Counted from the stretch's first letter, positions 1 to 13,031 are shown. The stretch: DNA of 64,000 nucleotides from Eurosta solidaginis (GCF_040869045.1 NC_090319.1:176116645-176180644); one strand, 5' to 3'. Notes: generated by a model from the letters alone, not told the origin. Translations and numbers: made by a program.

Positions 1-1880
1 TTGTAGACACTTAGCTTAATGTAAGTAGTTTTTTTTTGGTAATCATGAAATTTCAATTGCCCTTATCTCCGCATAAGTAAAATTGATATATTTGATAATT
101 GGTTTTTTTTTTCCTTGCAAAAATGGGGTTTGATAACATTTGGCGCTATAGAATAATTTAAAAAACTAATTTACGTCAAACAAACATATTTATATCTTTT
201 GTTTTAAATAAAACTTAAAACTCAAAACATAGTTGCGAGAAAACTATACAAAATACATTATATACCGAAAATCATATGTACACCTGCGAATAAAAAAATG
301 GCAGCAACAGGAATTTGCAAATTTTATTGGTCATATTGCATTTTGAAGGCTATGCAATGAAAATTCCGGAAACGCTTTAATATACATATTCACGAAACAT
401 GCGCAAAATGTGTTTGACATTTTAAGAATATTTTCGAGTATGCTATATTGCTGTACAATCAACAATGTAAAATGATCTCGAAAATGCTTGCCAAAAAAAA
501 AAAAAAAATCGGAAATTTTCAAAGATATTCACGAAAATTTTCTTAAATTTATATAACAGTGAAAATGAAAGATTTAAATGTAAGGAAATCATTCATAATA
601 GTTTTTAATTTCAATTTGAATTTTTTCGAAACAAAAGGAAGAAAATATCTAGTAAGATTTTCAAATCCATTATACTGCTATTTTTTTGTCATGTAAATTA
701 GCCTAATCCTAATCTTAGGAAATGTAAAAAGGAAATCCTTCTTTGAAAATTTAAAACTTAGTTTATGACACATTTTGCTTACAAATGTTGTTCTTTTGGT
801 TTACTTTCTAATTTAAAAGACGATTTTTGTTTACTATCAAATGCCAGTTAGTTGGTACGAACTTTTGAATTTCGACATACATTTCAGCTGATAGTGTATG
901 TAAGTGAGCTTAAACTATATAATATGATTTAATTATGTATTTTTTTTTAAATTGTAAATGTTAGTAAACAAAATCTACAGTGAACTAATTTATTCTATAT
1001 CCATATATTTGTGTTACAAAGTACTTTCATACAACCATAGTTATAGAGTCATCCAAAAGAACGTATGCATACAGTCCTATTAAATAAATGAAAACAAATA
1101 CCAAACATTTAAAAGGGCTACATAATACCCACACACATAAATGTAATTGCGAATACATACATGCTACATATGTATATCATTTGTACCCGTGCTAATGAAG
1201 TGAACCATTGGACGTAAACGTGAGAGGTAATTAACAAGAAAAAAGAGAAATTACACCTTGGAATGTAATAAGAATGACTTACATACCTAATAGCAAATGA
1301 AGGTTTTAGTTAGAAGTAAATAGAGTGTATGTTACTAGTTATTACAAGGGCACACGCACCTAAATACAACATAATAGCATAAGTAATTTTTGTTTGCATA
1401 TATGATGTAGCCTACATATATATATGCATATAAATACATAGTTTTTTTATATAAATATTGGGACCAAAAGTAACGAGTATATGTACATAGTAATAAACGC
1501 GCTAAGCCGGTTGGGATCGTTAGGTTTGTTTATTAGAATCATCTATTAAGTCTTTAACCACTGAATATTTGAAATAAGTTTCTAATATAAGGACAGCCTT
1601 ATTGGTGACAATGAATTAGTGCGTTACATCTGAATGGTTGTAAGGAATATCGTCTTACAAAATCAACATCCAAACAGATGAAAACAATTCTTTTTCTGCT
1701 AATGATGAAACAGGTTTGGATCTTTAATTTGGAAGATTGACCATTAGTAGTTTTAATCTTCAAAGGTTTACCAGGTATTGGTTAGATCTATATCTTGTTA
1801 CGTTACGAATAAATTTTCACGGAAATCCTTTATAAACATGAAATGTAAATAAAAAGTTGTGTTCTAAAATGGGAGTGCTG
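1..1880. other. AT-rich region without a recognised gene
   Basis: This stretch is strongly AT-rich, with homopolymer A and T runs and TATG/CATA microsatellite patches (about 1140-1180 and 1400-1445). The only open frames are short and low in complexity, and the one at 331-522 on the minus strand owes its Phe run to a poly-A tract. I see no splice-bounded exon, transposon terminus or RNA gene. It is either intergenic DNA or a decayed repeat. Confidence 0.6.
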
Positions 1881-2421
1881 ATTTTCGTATTCATTTAGAA
1901 GGCACGTAGGTAAGGCAGGTAAGGGGCCACCGAAATATAGGTGCGACGGTGGCCATGGTTTTGGAGGGTGGGATAATGCACCGGGCGTCGCAACACCACC
2001 CGCGGCGCCCCTATGTATATTCAGCCTTTTTGTTTTCCTTTAATTTTACACCGTTTTTTGATTTTCAGCGATTAGTAACCGGTCATGTCCGGTTCGGTAT
2101 TTTTTTTTGCGGTTAGTTCTTTTTGAATTTTAAATTTTTGAATGTCTATCGGTCTGTCCGTGGCATCCGGTTCGACCGGATGTCGTTTTAGTTTGAATTT
2201 ATAAGCGTTTTGAGTCGGTCTCTGCGCTTCTGTCAGGGTTTTTGATTTTGACAGCTTTCCGTTTTGATAGGCATGATAGGAACTTTTTTCTGTTTATGGC
2301 GCAGGAACAGTAAGGTTGGCAAGGACTCGCCCCAGCCGACAATGACTAGCCACTGTGCACCACCACATCATGCCGACCGCCTTCCTTACTGCTTCCATTG
2401 AAAATGCGATTCCATAACAGA

Positions 2422-2434
2422 TGGCGCCCAACGT
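2422..2434 (+). other. candidate tRNA-Lys-type primer-binding site
   Basis: TGGCGCCCAACGT is complementary to the 3' end of tRNA-Lys over 13 bases, after which the match stops. The preceding ATAACA could be the end of an LTR, with GA as spacer. It is called on sequence and position only. Confidence 0.45.
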
Positions 2435-3163
2435 CCTGAGGCGCTGGTCTCAGTGGTCAGTTCGGGCAACGTGTGAAGTTGACCATTCCACCAGTCCGAG
2501 GTGGGCAGCCACAGAAGCAGCCACCTGCGTTGCGGTGGAATGGTTGACGGATCAGGTTGTCCGGACTGGTCATTGGGGGCAGTAGTCGAAGGCGTCACGA
2601 GACTACACGTCAAGTTATCCGGATTTTTTTATTTCACCCAGCGAGGCAGTGCTGTACGCACTTTATTTTTTTTGTAAGGGGTTTTTATGTTGCCGGATGT
2701 TGTCCGTAGTCGGCTTGGAATAATTTTGTCTGCTAATTTGGGTTTTTTTTGGTAAAGTAATTTTTTTTTAGTTTCTTCGCCGAATTTGTGTTGTCTAGGG
2801 TGAATGTGTGTGTGCGTGTAGTGAGGACCCCAGCTCATCCCACGTCCCAGGTGGTAGCTTGGAATACCACCTGGATGGTGATGGGTTGAGCTGGGATTCA
2901 GAGTGACATCCCTTCCTGTCCCGCCAGACTGGGGAGCGGTCTCGAAACCGCTCCACCCATTGCGGCGGAGGCAGGAGGGGTGCCCGGTGAGAATGGACGG
3001 GAGGCCTCGGCACCCCCAACCAGTCCCAGGGGCGAGCCCCTGGAGACTGCCCCTGCGTTGCGGCTGGGCGTGTTGAGACCTACTCGTGTGTGCCTGGAGC
3101 GAACCCTGGTGGCCCCAACCAATCTCGGAGGGGGGCCTTGCTTGACCAGATTTTTCTTTTGAC

Positions 3164-3231
3164 ATGTCGCGCGACCAATCCTTTGGTCAACAGGGCCGGA
3201 ACACACCGTTCGTGAGCGCGGATTTGGAAGC
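3164..3231 (+). pseudogene. possible gag N-terminus, truncated by satellite
   Basis: An ATG opens a frame of about 22 codons (MSRDQSFGQQGRN...) that runs straight into the first satellite unit. It lies where gag would start, about 725 bp after the candidate primer site. Nothing downstream continues it. It could be a chance frame; the length is too short to assign a domain. Confidence 0.25.
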
Positions 3232-6200
3232 ACTAAAAGTACTTTTCCTATAACTACAAACGATGAAATTGATTTTAGTGAAATTAATTTTTTTTTGTAG
3301 TTTTTATAGTTACTCCGAAAATATAATAAATTTTAAGGAAACCAAGCAATTTAAGCAAATTTGGGGTTTTTCTTTTTGAAATACGTTTTAAATCGTTTGT
3401 AGTTTTTCATAGGAAACATTTTTTTTTTTTGTCCACAGGTTTCGGAGATATCGCTAACGCATCTCAAAAAAACCAAGAACGCAGCAATTTGGAAGCACTA
3501 GAAGTACTTTTCCTATAACTACAAACGATGAAATTGATTGTAGTGAAATTAATTTTTTTGTAGTTTTTATAGTTACTCCGAAAGTATAATACATTTTGCG
3601 GAAACCAAGCAATTTAAGCAAATTTGGGTTTTTTCTTTTTGAAATACGTTTTAAATCCTTTGTAGTTTTTCATACGAAAAAAAATTTTTTTTTGGTCCAC
3701 AGGTTTCGGAGATATCGCTAACGCATCCCAAAAAAAACCAAGAACGCAGCAATTTGGAAGCACTAGAAGTACTTTTCCTATAACTACAAACGATGAAATT
3801 GATTGTAGTGAAATTAATTTTTTTGTAGTTTTTATAGTTACTCCGAAAGTATAATACATTTTGCGGAAACCAAGCAATTTAAGCAAATTTGGGTTTTTTC
3901 TTTTTGAAATACGTTTTAAATCGTTTGTAGTTTTTCATAGGAAAAAAATTTTTTTTGGTCCACAGGTTTCGGAAATATCGCAAACGCATCTCAAAAAAAC
4001 CAAGAACGCAGTAATTTGGAAGCACTAAAAGTATTTTTCCTATAACTACAAACGATGAAATTGATTGTAGTGAAATTCATTTTTTTGCAGTTTTTATAGT
4101 TACTCCGAAAATATAATACATTGTGCGGAAACCAAGCAATTTAAGCAAATTTGGGTTTTTTCTTTTTGAAATACGTTTTAAATCGTTCGTAGTTTTTTAT
4201 ACAAAAACAATTTTTTTTTGGTTAACAGGTTTCGGAGATATCGCTAACGCATCTCAAAAAAACCAAGAACGCAGCAATTTGGAATCTCTAAAAGTACTTT
4301 TTCTATAACTGCAAACGATGAAATTGATTGTAGTGAAATTCATTTTTTTGTAGTTTTTATAGATACTCCGAAAATATAATACATTGTGCGGAAACCAAGC
4401 AATTTAAGCAAATATGGGTTTTTTCTTTTTGAAATACGTTTTAAATCGTTTGTAGTTTTTCATACGAAAAAAAAATTTTTTTTGGCCACAGGTTTCGGAG
4501 ATATCGCTAACGAATCTCAAAAAAAACAAGAACGCAGCAATTTGGAAGCACTAAAAGTACTTTTCCTATAACTACAAACGATGAAATTGATTGTAGTGAA
4601 ATTAATTTTTTTGTAGTTTTTATAGTTACTCCGAAAATATAATACATTGTGCGGAAACCAAGCAATTTAAGCAAATTTGGGTTTTTTCTTTTTGAAATAC
4701 GTTTTAAATCGTTTGTAGTTTTTTATACAAACAAAATTTTTTTTTGGTCAACAGGTCTCGGAGATATCGCTAACGCATCTCAAAAAAACCAAGAACGCAG
4801 CAATTTGGAAGCACTAGAAGTACTTTTCCTATAACTACAAGCGATGAAATGGATTGTAGTGAAATTAATGTTTTTGTAGTTCTTATAGTTACTCCGAAAA
4901 TATAATACATTGTGCGGAAACCAAGCAATTTAAGTAAATGTGGTTTTTTTCTTTTTGAAATACGTTTTAAATCGTTTGTAGTTTTAATTCGTTTGCAGTT
5001 TTTCATTGGAAAAAAAAAATTTTTTTTGGTCCACAGGTTTCGGAGATATCGCTAACGCATTTCAAAAAAACCAAGAACGCAGCAATTTGGAAGCACTAAA
5101 AGTACTTTTCCTATAACTATAAACGATGAAATTGATTGTAGTGAAATTCATTTTTTTGTAGTTTTTATAGTTACTCCGAAAATAAAATACATTGTGCGGA
5201 AACCAAGCAATTTAAGCAAATTTGGGCTTTTTCTTTTTGAAATACGTTTTAAGTCGTTTGTAGTTTTTCATAGGAAAAAAAATTTTTTTTTTGGTCCACA
5301 GGTTTCGGAGATATCGCTAACACATCTCAAAAAAACCAAGAACGCAGGAATTTGGAAGCACTAAAAGTACTTTTCCTATAACTACAAGCGATGAAATGGA
5401 TTGTAGTGAAATAAATTTTTTTTGTAGTTTTTATAGTTACTCCGAAAATATAATACATTGTGTGGAAACCAAGCAATTTAAGTAAATTTGGGGTTTTTCT
5501 TTTTGAAATACGTTTTAAATCGTTTGTAGGTTTTCATAAAAAATTTTTTTTTTGTCCACAGGTTTCGGAGATATCGCAAACGCATCTCAAAAAAACCAAG
5601 AACGCAGCAATTTGGAAGCACTAAAAGTACTTTTCCTATAACTACAAACGATGAAATTAATTGTAGTGAAATTCATTTTTTTGTAGTTTTTATAGTTACT
5701 CCGAAAATATAATACATTGTGCGGAAACCAATCAATTTAAGCAAATTTGGGTTTTTTCTTTTTGAAATACGTTTTAAATCGTTTGTAGTTTTTTATACAA
5801 AAAAAATTTTTTTTGGTCCACAGGTTTCGGAGATATCGCTAACGCATTTCAAAAAAACCAAGAACGCAGCAATTTGGAAGCACTAAAAGTACTTTTCCTA
5901 TAACTACAAACGATGAAATTGATTGAAGTGAAATTAATGTTTTTGTAGTTCTTATAGTTACTCCGAAAATATAATACATTGTGCGGAAACCAAGCAATTT
6001 AAGTAAATGTGTTTTTTTCTTTTTGAAATACGTTTTAAATCGTTTGTAGTTTTTCATACGAAAAAAAATTTTTTTTTGGTCCACAGGTTTCGGCGATATC
6101 GCTAACGCATCCCAAAAAAATCAAGAACGCAGCAATTTGGAAGCACTAGAAGTACTTTTCCTATAACTACAAACGATGAAATTGATTGTAGTGAAATTAA

Positions 6201-7802
6201 TTTTTTTGTAGTTTTTATAGTTACTCCGAAAATATAATACATTGTGCGGAAAACAAGCAATTTAAGCAAATTTGAGTTTTTTCTTTTTGAAATACGTTTT
6301 AGATCGTTTGTAGTTTTTCATAGGAAAAAAATTTTTTTTTTTGGTCCACAGGTTTCGGAGATATCGCTAACGCATCTCAAAAAAACCAAGAACGCAGCAA
6401 TTTGGAAGCACTAAAAGTACCCTTCCTATAACTACAAACGATGAAATTGATCGTAATGAAATTCATTTTTTTTTGTAGTTTTTATAGTTACTCCGGAAAT
6501 ATAATACATTTTGCTGAAACCAAGCAATTTAAGCAAATTTGGGTTTTTTCTTTTTGAAATACGTTTTAATTCGTTTGTAGTTTTTCATAGGAAAAAAAAA
6601 TTTTTTTTGGTCCACATGTTTCGGAGATATCGCTAACGCATCTCAAAAAACCAAGAACGCAACAATTTGGAAGCACTAAAAGTACTTTTCCTATAACTAC
6701 AAACGATGAAATTGATTGTAGTGAAATTCATTTTTTTGATATTTTTTATAGTTACTCGGAAAATATAATACATTGTGCGGAAACCAAGCAATTTAAGCAA
6801 ATTTGGGTTTTTTCTTTTTGAAATATGTTTTAAATCGTTTGTAGCTTTTCATAGGAAAACATTTTTTTTTGTCCACAGGTTTCGGAGATATCGCTAACGC
6901 ATCTCAAAAAAACAAGAACGCAGCAATTTGGAAGGACCAAAAGTACATTTCCTATAACTACAAACGATGAAATTGATTGTAGTGAAATTCATTTTTTTGT
7001 AGTTCTTATAGTTAATCCGAAAATATAATACATTGTGCTGAAACCAAGCAATTTAAGTAAATTTGGTTTTTTTCTTTTTGAAATACGTTTTAAATCGTTT
7101 GTAGTTTTTCATACGAAAAAAAAATTTTTTTTTTGGTCCACAGGTTTCGGAGATATTTAACGCATCTCAAATAAACCAAGAACGCAGCAATTTGGAAGCA
7201 CTAAAAGTACTTTTCCTATAACTACAAACGATGAAATTGATTGTAGTGAAATTAATTTTTTTGTAGTTCTTATAGTTAATCCGAAAATATAATACATTGT
7301 GCTGAAACCAAGTAATTTAAGCAAATTTGGGTTTTTTCTTTTTGAAATACGTTTTAAATCGTTTGTAGTTTTTCATAGGAAACATTTTTTTTTTTGTCCA
7401 CAGGTTTCGGAGATATCGCTAACGCATCTCAAAAAAACCAAGAACGCAGCAATTTGGAAACACTAAAGTACATTTCCTATAACTAAAAAAGATGAAATTG
7501 ATTGTAGTGAAATTAATTTTTTTGTACCTAGTTCTTATAGTTATTCAGAAAATATAATACATTGTGCGGAAACCAAGAACGCAGCAATTTGGAAGCACTA
7601 AAAGTACTTTTCCTATAACTACAAACGATGAAATTGATTGTAGTGAAATTAATTTTTTTGTAGTTTTTATAGTTACTCCGAAAATATAATACATTGTGCG
7701 GAAACCAAACAATTTAAGCAAATTTGGGTTTTTTCTTTTTGAAATACGTTTTAAATCGTTTGTAGTTTTTCATATGAAAAAACATTTTTTTTGGCTCCAC
7801 AG
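3232..7802 (+). repeat. 263-bp satellite array A1, forward orientation
   Basis: About 17 head-to-tail units of a ~263-bp satellite. The period can be read from recurring landmarks: the GCGGAAACCAAGC motif and the small frame starting at 4123, 4386 and 4649 are each 263 bp apart. Every unit carries, in order, ATTTGGAAGCACTAAAAGTA, ACTACAAACGATGAAATTG, a T run before GTAGTTTTTATAGTTACTCC, AATATAATACATTGTGCGG, GGGTTTTTTCTTTTTGAAAT, an A-run/T-run block, and GGTTTCGGAGATATCGCTAA. Units differ by scattered substitutions and by A/T-tract length. One shortened unit lies near 7560-7600. The array begins abruptly after GC-rich DNA and ends mid-unit at CTCCACAG, where block B starts. Confidence 0.95.
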
Positions 7803-9964
7803 CGCCGCTTTCGGTTGCCGATACTACATAATCCATAAGCGCCTTTGTACCATTAGCAAAAACGGGAAATACGAAGACACCCGGTTGGGTATTCCAAACA
7901 ATGATTTTTGCACAACAAATGGGTTCTTTGAATAATTCTCTCGATTTAAATTACAAGCATATTAAAGTTTTTGAATGTGCAAGTAAATATTGTTGCTTAC
8001 AATTCATATGTTCAAAAATAAAACAAACTTCATTTCAGCATACCCCTTCTAACAAAAATTATTCTTACGCTCAAGCAAATGTACGTACATACATATGTGT
8101 GTATGTTCATATGCAAGCTAAGAAAAGTATGAACATGGTAATGTATCTGCTATGACGATCGTAGCGTATAAACAAACTTAGATATATATGCAAACACATA
8201 CATATATTCTTAAACTAAAGATCAACCAACACCCCCACTTCACACCCACCTCATTGATACCAATATATCCAAGCATAAGCTAACATATGTATGTTTGTAC
8301 ATTCACATGTTCAAAAACAAAACAAACTTCTATTCAAGCAACCACTTGCAACAAAAACTATTCTTACGCACAAGCATGTGTACATACATACATATGTATG
8401 TTCAAATGCAAATCACAAAATCCTGAAACCTAGCTTCCTATTTTTCATTCATAATGCTTCTTCTTAAATTTTCCAAATTGGTGATGCAATTTGGCAACAT
8501 GGCATTTGATAAAATCCTCAAAAGAAAAATGTTTGTGGTTTTATAAATTCCCACTTCGATGCATATTGAGGGCTTTCATTATAACGCGCATAACTACTTC
8601 CATAACTCGGCACTGTTCCTATGGAATAATACCAAACTATTTATATGCCCTAATCGAAGTAATAATATGGTAGTAAAAAATGCAAATAAAGATGCGCAGA
8701 TATTGCCCAATAAATGCCCAGTAACGTGTTAGCAATATAATCTAAAAATTTTCATGCTTTGTTCATATATGTACATTTTTGAAAATAATTTTCCAATATG
8801 CCGAATTGCCGAGTTGACAGAACTTATGGAAATTTTAATTTGCTATTTGAAAAACCTGATCTTATTCTGTCGAAAAATTGTCCGCGCAGTCGAACAACCA
8901 AGTTTTCAGCAGCTGTGTGGCAGTTAATACATAAAAGTCGAGTTTTACCCGTTTCTGGCCCGAATTCGCACTGTGACGTCATATTGTACATGCTGACTTG
9001 TTTATCACATGTCGGTACAAAGTAAGAATTTTACACTATTTTCATAGATAAAAAGTAATAAATGGGAGGGGCGAAATGAATTAAAGTAATTTTGCCAAGA
9101 AAAATAACATTATGTCGCAAAAGAGCAATAAATTCGTTTATTTTAGTATTAATAATAAATTCCCCTTTTAGCTCTCAGTTGATTAAAGCTACAAACGGCA
9201 ACACTTTTAACCACCGACGACACATAATTTGGCTCGTGCCTATTGTATTTCGTTGGCTAATTGCTACGAGCATTCATATGTATATATATATGTCTGTATA
9301 CGCGGAATTCTTTGGTCGCTTTAGAACGTAGCAAGCGGCAAGTTTTTTTCTTCTTATCTCAAGACGCTGCCACAGCATCATAGCAAAAAATTTTGAATAT
9401 AAAGATATTGCATGCGCGAACTTCGGTGGAAAGTAGCGGAGCGTAACAAAATTCTAGTAGGTCACTTTCACCACACCAAAAACTTTAACACAATTTTTAA
9501 CATAATTTAAGCACAGAAATACACTGATTGGAGTTTTAGTGAGTAAAAGTTAAAATTCTGAACACATTAGCTGAATAAAAAGTGTACAAATAATTATTAA
9601 ATAACAAATACAGACAGTGGTAGTTTAACAAATTCTGCTGTGGTAAGTGGTGAATGTGACCTGCTAGAATTTTGTGAAGCTTGCCTCACACGATTATTCG
9701 TCTATGCAATGTCTCTATATTATAATTTTTCTGATCAAAGCGACCAAAGTGTTTATTTATATCTGCCTTTACTTTGGAGTATTATTGAATATGTATGTAT
9801 GTACATTTCTACTTTGGTTAATATTTTCATACATATATATTCAATGATACAATGCTCAATGCTCACAATGCTGATCGACAGGCACAGGCTTCTGTGTACA
9901 TATGCACATACGTATTTAAGGGTGGAATTGATGCTAGTCAAGTGCTCTTTGACTTGGCTTATCT
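7803..9964 (+). repeat. block B copy 1 (spacer between satellite arrays)
   Basis: A non-satellite block that starts right after the satellite motif CTCCACAG and returns to satellite at AACTACAAACGATG, replacing about 75 bp of one unit. The same two joints flank copies 2 and 3, so B was amplified with the satellite and did not insert several times. The core is about 1.8 kb once MITE F is removed. It is AT-rich, with CATATGTATG-type microsatellites (about 8080-8120 and 8380-8410). The short frames that recur between copies (for example 8798-9025 and 9092-9331) show no recognisable domain. I do not recognise B. It could be a fragment of host non-coding DNA or a dead element. Confidence 0.8.
9385..9733 (+). 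mobile_element. MITE F copy 1 (349 bp, 8-bp TSD)
   Basis: The insertion is bounded by ATCATAGC (9377-9384) and ATCAAAGC (9734-9741), an 8-bp target duplication with one mismatch. The empty site is preserved in block B copy 3 (about 23495), where the flanks join directly. The left end (AAAAATTTTGAATATAAAG) and the reverse complement of the right end are imperfect inverted repeats that share an ATTGCAT core. A stronger internal inverted repeat pairs the ATTCTAGTAGGTCAC region near 9455 with GTGACCTGCTAGAAT near 9656. The 8-bp duplication suggests hAT mobilisation. There is no coding capacity. Confidence 0.75.
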
Positions 9965-11803
9965 AACTACAAACGATGAAATTGATTGTAGTGAAATTCA
10001 TTTTTTGTAATTTTTATAGTTACTCCGAAAATATAATACATTGTGCGGAAACCAAGCAATTTAAGCAAATTTGGGTTTTTTCTTTTTGAAACAGGCATGC
10101 TTAACCAACGAACCGATATCATTTCGTTACGATAATTAACGTTAATAAACGAAACAAAGTCATTTCGTTTCGTTTATTAACGTTAAGAACGTCAAATTAA
10201 CGAAATGATTTTGTTTCCTTTTCTGTCATATCAAAACGAAATCAAATCGTTTATGTTGATTATTAATTTCAAACTATGCTGGCAAAGCTGGTTGATGGCG
10301 GAGTCATTAAAGGTGAAAGCATTAGCCAAGCTGATTGCAACTTTTCTTATGAATTTTGACAGTACGAACATTTCTCAGAGTATTTTTGACATTACCACCA
10401 ACGAATTACACAAACAAATTACATAGAGTTTGTGTGTGTATGTTCGCTCGCTGTTAGCACCTTACGGCTTCATCATGGCTGTAGCATTGCCAGCACAATT
10501 TAAACATAAAGTATCACGTTTTTGTTAACGTTTTTAACGTTAACGAAAGCTTTTCGTTTCGGTTAAAAACCTGATACAATTTATCTTGATAATTTCTTTA
10601 TCGATAATATTTCGAAGTGTTTCAGCGAAAACGGTAGACATTTTTTGATAAACGATTAGCTTAACGTTAAGGTGCATCCCTGTTTTGAAATACGTTTTAA
10701 ATCGTTTGTAGTTTTTCATAGGAAAAAAATTTTTTTTTTTGGTCCACAGATTTCGGAGATATCGCTAACGCAACTCAAAAAAACCAATAACGCAGCAATT
10801 TGGAAGCACTAAAAGTACTTTTCCTATAAAGACAAACGATGAAATTGATTGTAGTGAAATTCATTTTTTTGTAGTTTTTATAGTTACTCCGAAATTATAA
10901 TACATTTTGCGGAAACCAAGCAATTTAAGCAAATTTGGGTTTTTTCTTTTTGAAATACGTTTTGATTCGTTTGTAGTTTTTCATAGGAAAAAAAATTTTT
11001 TTTTGGTCCACAGGTTTCGGAGATATCGCTAACGCATCTCAAAAAAACAAGAACGCAGCAATTTGGAAGCACTAAAAGTACTTTTCCTATAACTACAAAC
11101 GATGAAATTGATTGCAGTGAAATTCATTTTTTTGTATTGTTTATAGTTACTCCGAAAATATAATAAATTGTGCGGAAACAAAGCAATTTAAGCAAATTTG
11201 GGTTTTTTCTTTTTGAAATACGTTTTGAGTCGTTTGTGGGTTTTCACAGGAAAAAAATTTTTTTTTTTGGTCCACATGTTTCGGAGATATCGCTAACGCA
11301 TCTCAAAAAAAGCAAGAACGCAGCAATTTGGAAGCACTAAAAGTACTTTTCCTATAACTACAAACGATGAAATGGATTGTAGTGAAATTCGTTTTTTTAT
11401 AGTTTTTATAGTTACTCTGTAAATATAATACATTGTGCGGAAACCAAGCAATTTAAGTAAATTTGGTTTTTTATTTTTGAAATACGTTTTAAATCGTTTG
11501 TAGTTTTTCATACGAAAAACATTTTTTTTTGGTCCACAGGTTTCGGAGATATCGCTAACGCATCTCAAAAAAACCAAGAACGCAGCAATTTGGAAGCACT
11601 AAAAGTACTTTTCCTATAACTACAAACGATGAAATTGATTGTGGTCAAATTCATTTTTTTGTAATTTTTATAGTTACTCCGAAAATATAATACATTGTGC
11701 GGAAACCAAGCAATTTAAGCAAATTTGGGTTTTTTCATTTTGAAATACGTTTTAAATCGTTTGTAGTTTTTCATATGAAAAACCATTTTTTTTTGCTCCA
11801 CAG
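9965..11803 (+). repeat. satellite array A2, forward, interrupted by MITE M
   Basis: About 4.7 units of the 263-bp satellite in the same orientation as A1, split by the 591-bp MITE M within the TTTTTGAAAT motif of its first unit. It ends at the same CTCCACAG joint that starts block B copy 2. Confidence 0.92.
10092..10682 (+). mobile_element. hAT MITE M copy 1 (591 bp)
   Basis: The left end is CAGGCATGCTTAACC. The right end, reverse-complemented, is CAGGGATGCACCTTAACG, so the ends form a CAGG-ATGC-TTAAC inverted repeat. An exact 8-bp target duplication TTTTGAAA flanks it (10084-10091 and 10683-10690), and the intact satellite motif CTTTTTGAAATACG elsewhere is the empty site. An 8-bp TSD with CAG-type ends is the signature of the hAT superfamily. 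The interior is rich in GTTAAC and CGAAA palindromes that can fold (for example AACGAAAC against GTTTCGTT). The 73-codon frame at 10205-10426 recurs in other copies but has no domain. Non-autonomous. Confidence 0.92.
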
Positions 11804-13031
11804 CGCCGCTTTCGGTTGCCGATACTACATAATCCATAAGTGCCTTTGTACCATTAGCAAAATTGGGAAATACGAAGACACCCGGTTGGGTATTCCAAAC
11901 AATGATTTTTGCACAGCAAATGGGTTCTTTGAATATTCTCTCGATTTAAATTACAAGCATATTAAAGTTTTTGAATGTGCAGGTAAATATTGTTGCTTAC
12001 AATTCATATGTTCAAAAATAAAACAAACTTCATTTCAGCATACCCCTTCTAACAAAAATTATTCTTACGCTCAAGCAAATTACGTACATACATATGTATG
12101 TATGTTCATATGCAAGCTAAGAAATGTATGAACATGGTAATGTATCTGCTATGACGATCGTAGCGTATAAAAAACTTAGATATATATGCAAACACATACA
12201 TATATTCTTAAACTAAAGATCAACCAACACCCCCACTTCACACCCACCTCATTGATACCAATATATCCAAGCATAAGCTAACATATGAATGTTTGTACAT
12301 TCACATGTTCAAAAACAAAACAAACTTCCAACAAAAATTATTCTTATGCACAAGCATGTGTACATACTTACATATGTATGTTCAAATGCAAATCACAAAA
12401 TCATGAAAACTAGCTTCCTCTTTTTCATTCATAATGCTTTTTCTTAAGTTGTCCAAATTGGTGATGCAATTTGGCAACATGTCATTTGATAAAATCGTCA
12501 AAAGAAAAATGTTTGTGATTTTATAAATTCCAACTTCGATGCATATTGAGGGCTTTCATTATAACTCGCATAACTACTTCCATAACTCGGCACTTTTCCT
12601 ATGAAATAATACCAAACTATTTATATGCCCTAATCGAAGTAATAATATGGTAGTAAAAAATGCAAATAAAGATGCGCAGATATTGCCCAATAAATGCCCA
12701 GTAACGTATTAGCAATATAATCTAAAAATTTTCATGCTTTGTTCATATATGTACATTTTTGAAAATAATTTTCCAATATGCCGAATTGCCGAGTTGACAG
12801 AGCTTATGGAAATTTTAATTTGCTATTTGAAAAACCTGATCTTATTCTGTCGAAAAATTGTTCGCGCAGTCGAACAACCAAGTTTTCAGCAGCTGTGTTG
12901 CAGTTAATACATAAAAGTCGAGTTTTACCCGTTTCTGTCCCGAATTCGCACTGTGACGTCATATTGTATATGCTGACTTGTTTATCACATGTCAGTACAA
13001 AGTAAGAATTTTACACTATTTTCATAGATAA

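Larger units (their letters stand above)
1890..3231 (+). mobile_element. probable LTR-retrotransposon LTR end and leader, cut by satellite
   Basis: Base composition changes abruptly to GC-richer DNA near 1890. A TGGCGCCCAACGT motif at 2422-2434 matches the primer-binding site used by tRNA-Lys-primed retroelements, and it sits two bases after a CA that could end an LTR (about 2419). About 720 bp of leader follows, then an ATG at 3164 that opens a short GC-rich reading frame cut off by satellite at 3232. I could not find the LTR start. The long minus-strand frames here (2386-3233) are Pro/Ser/Arg-rich and look like composition artefacts. The interpretation is an inference from the primer site and layout; the family is unknown. 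Confidence 0.4.

Noticed and set aside
1..1880. Possible 3' UTR or exon of a host gene
   Set aside because: No coding homology, splice-bounded frame or poly-A signal in a convincing context was seen; AT-rich sequence yields many chance AATAAA motifs.
2386..3233. Long minus-strand open frames (75, 178 and 111 codons)
   Set aside because: They lie in GC-rich DNA, are Pro/Ser/Gly/Arg-rich, overlap each other in several frames and show no domain. Plus-strand primer-site and leader layout explains the region better.
8798..9331. Recurring small frames in block B (MPNCRVDR... and MPRKITLCRK...)
   Set aside because: They recur because B is duplicated. They have no domain, and one is broken by a frameshift in copy 3 and others are cut by MITE or R insertions.
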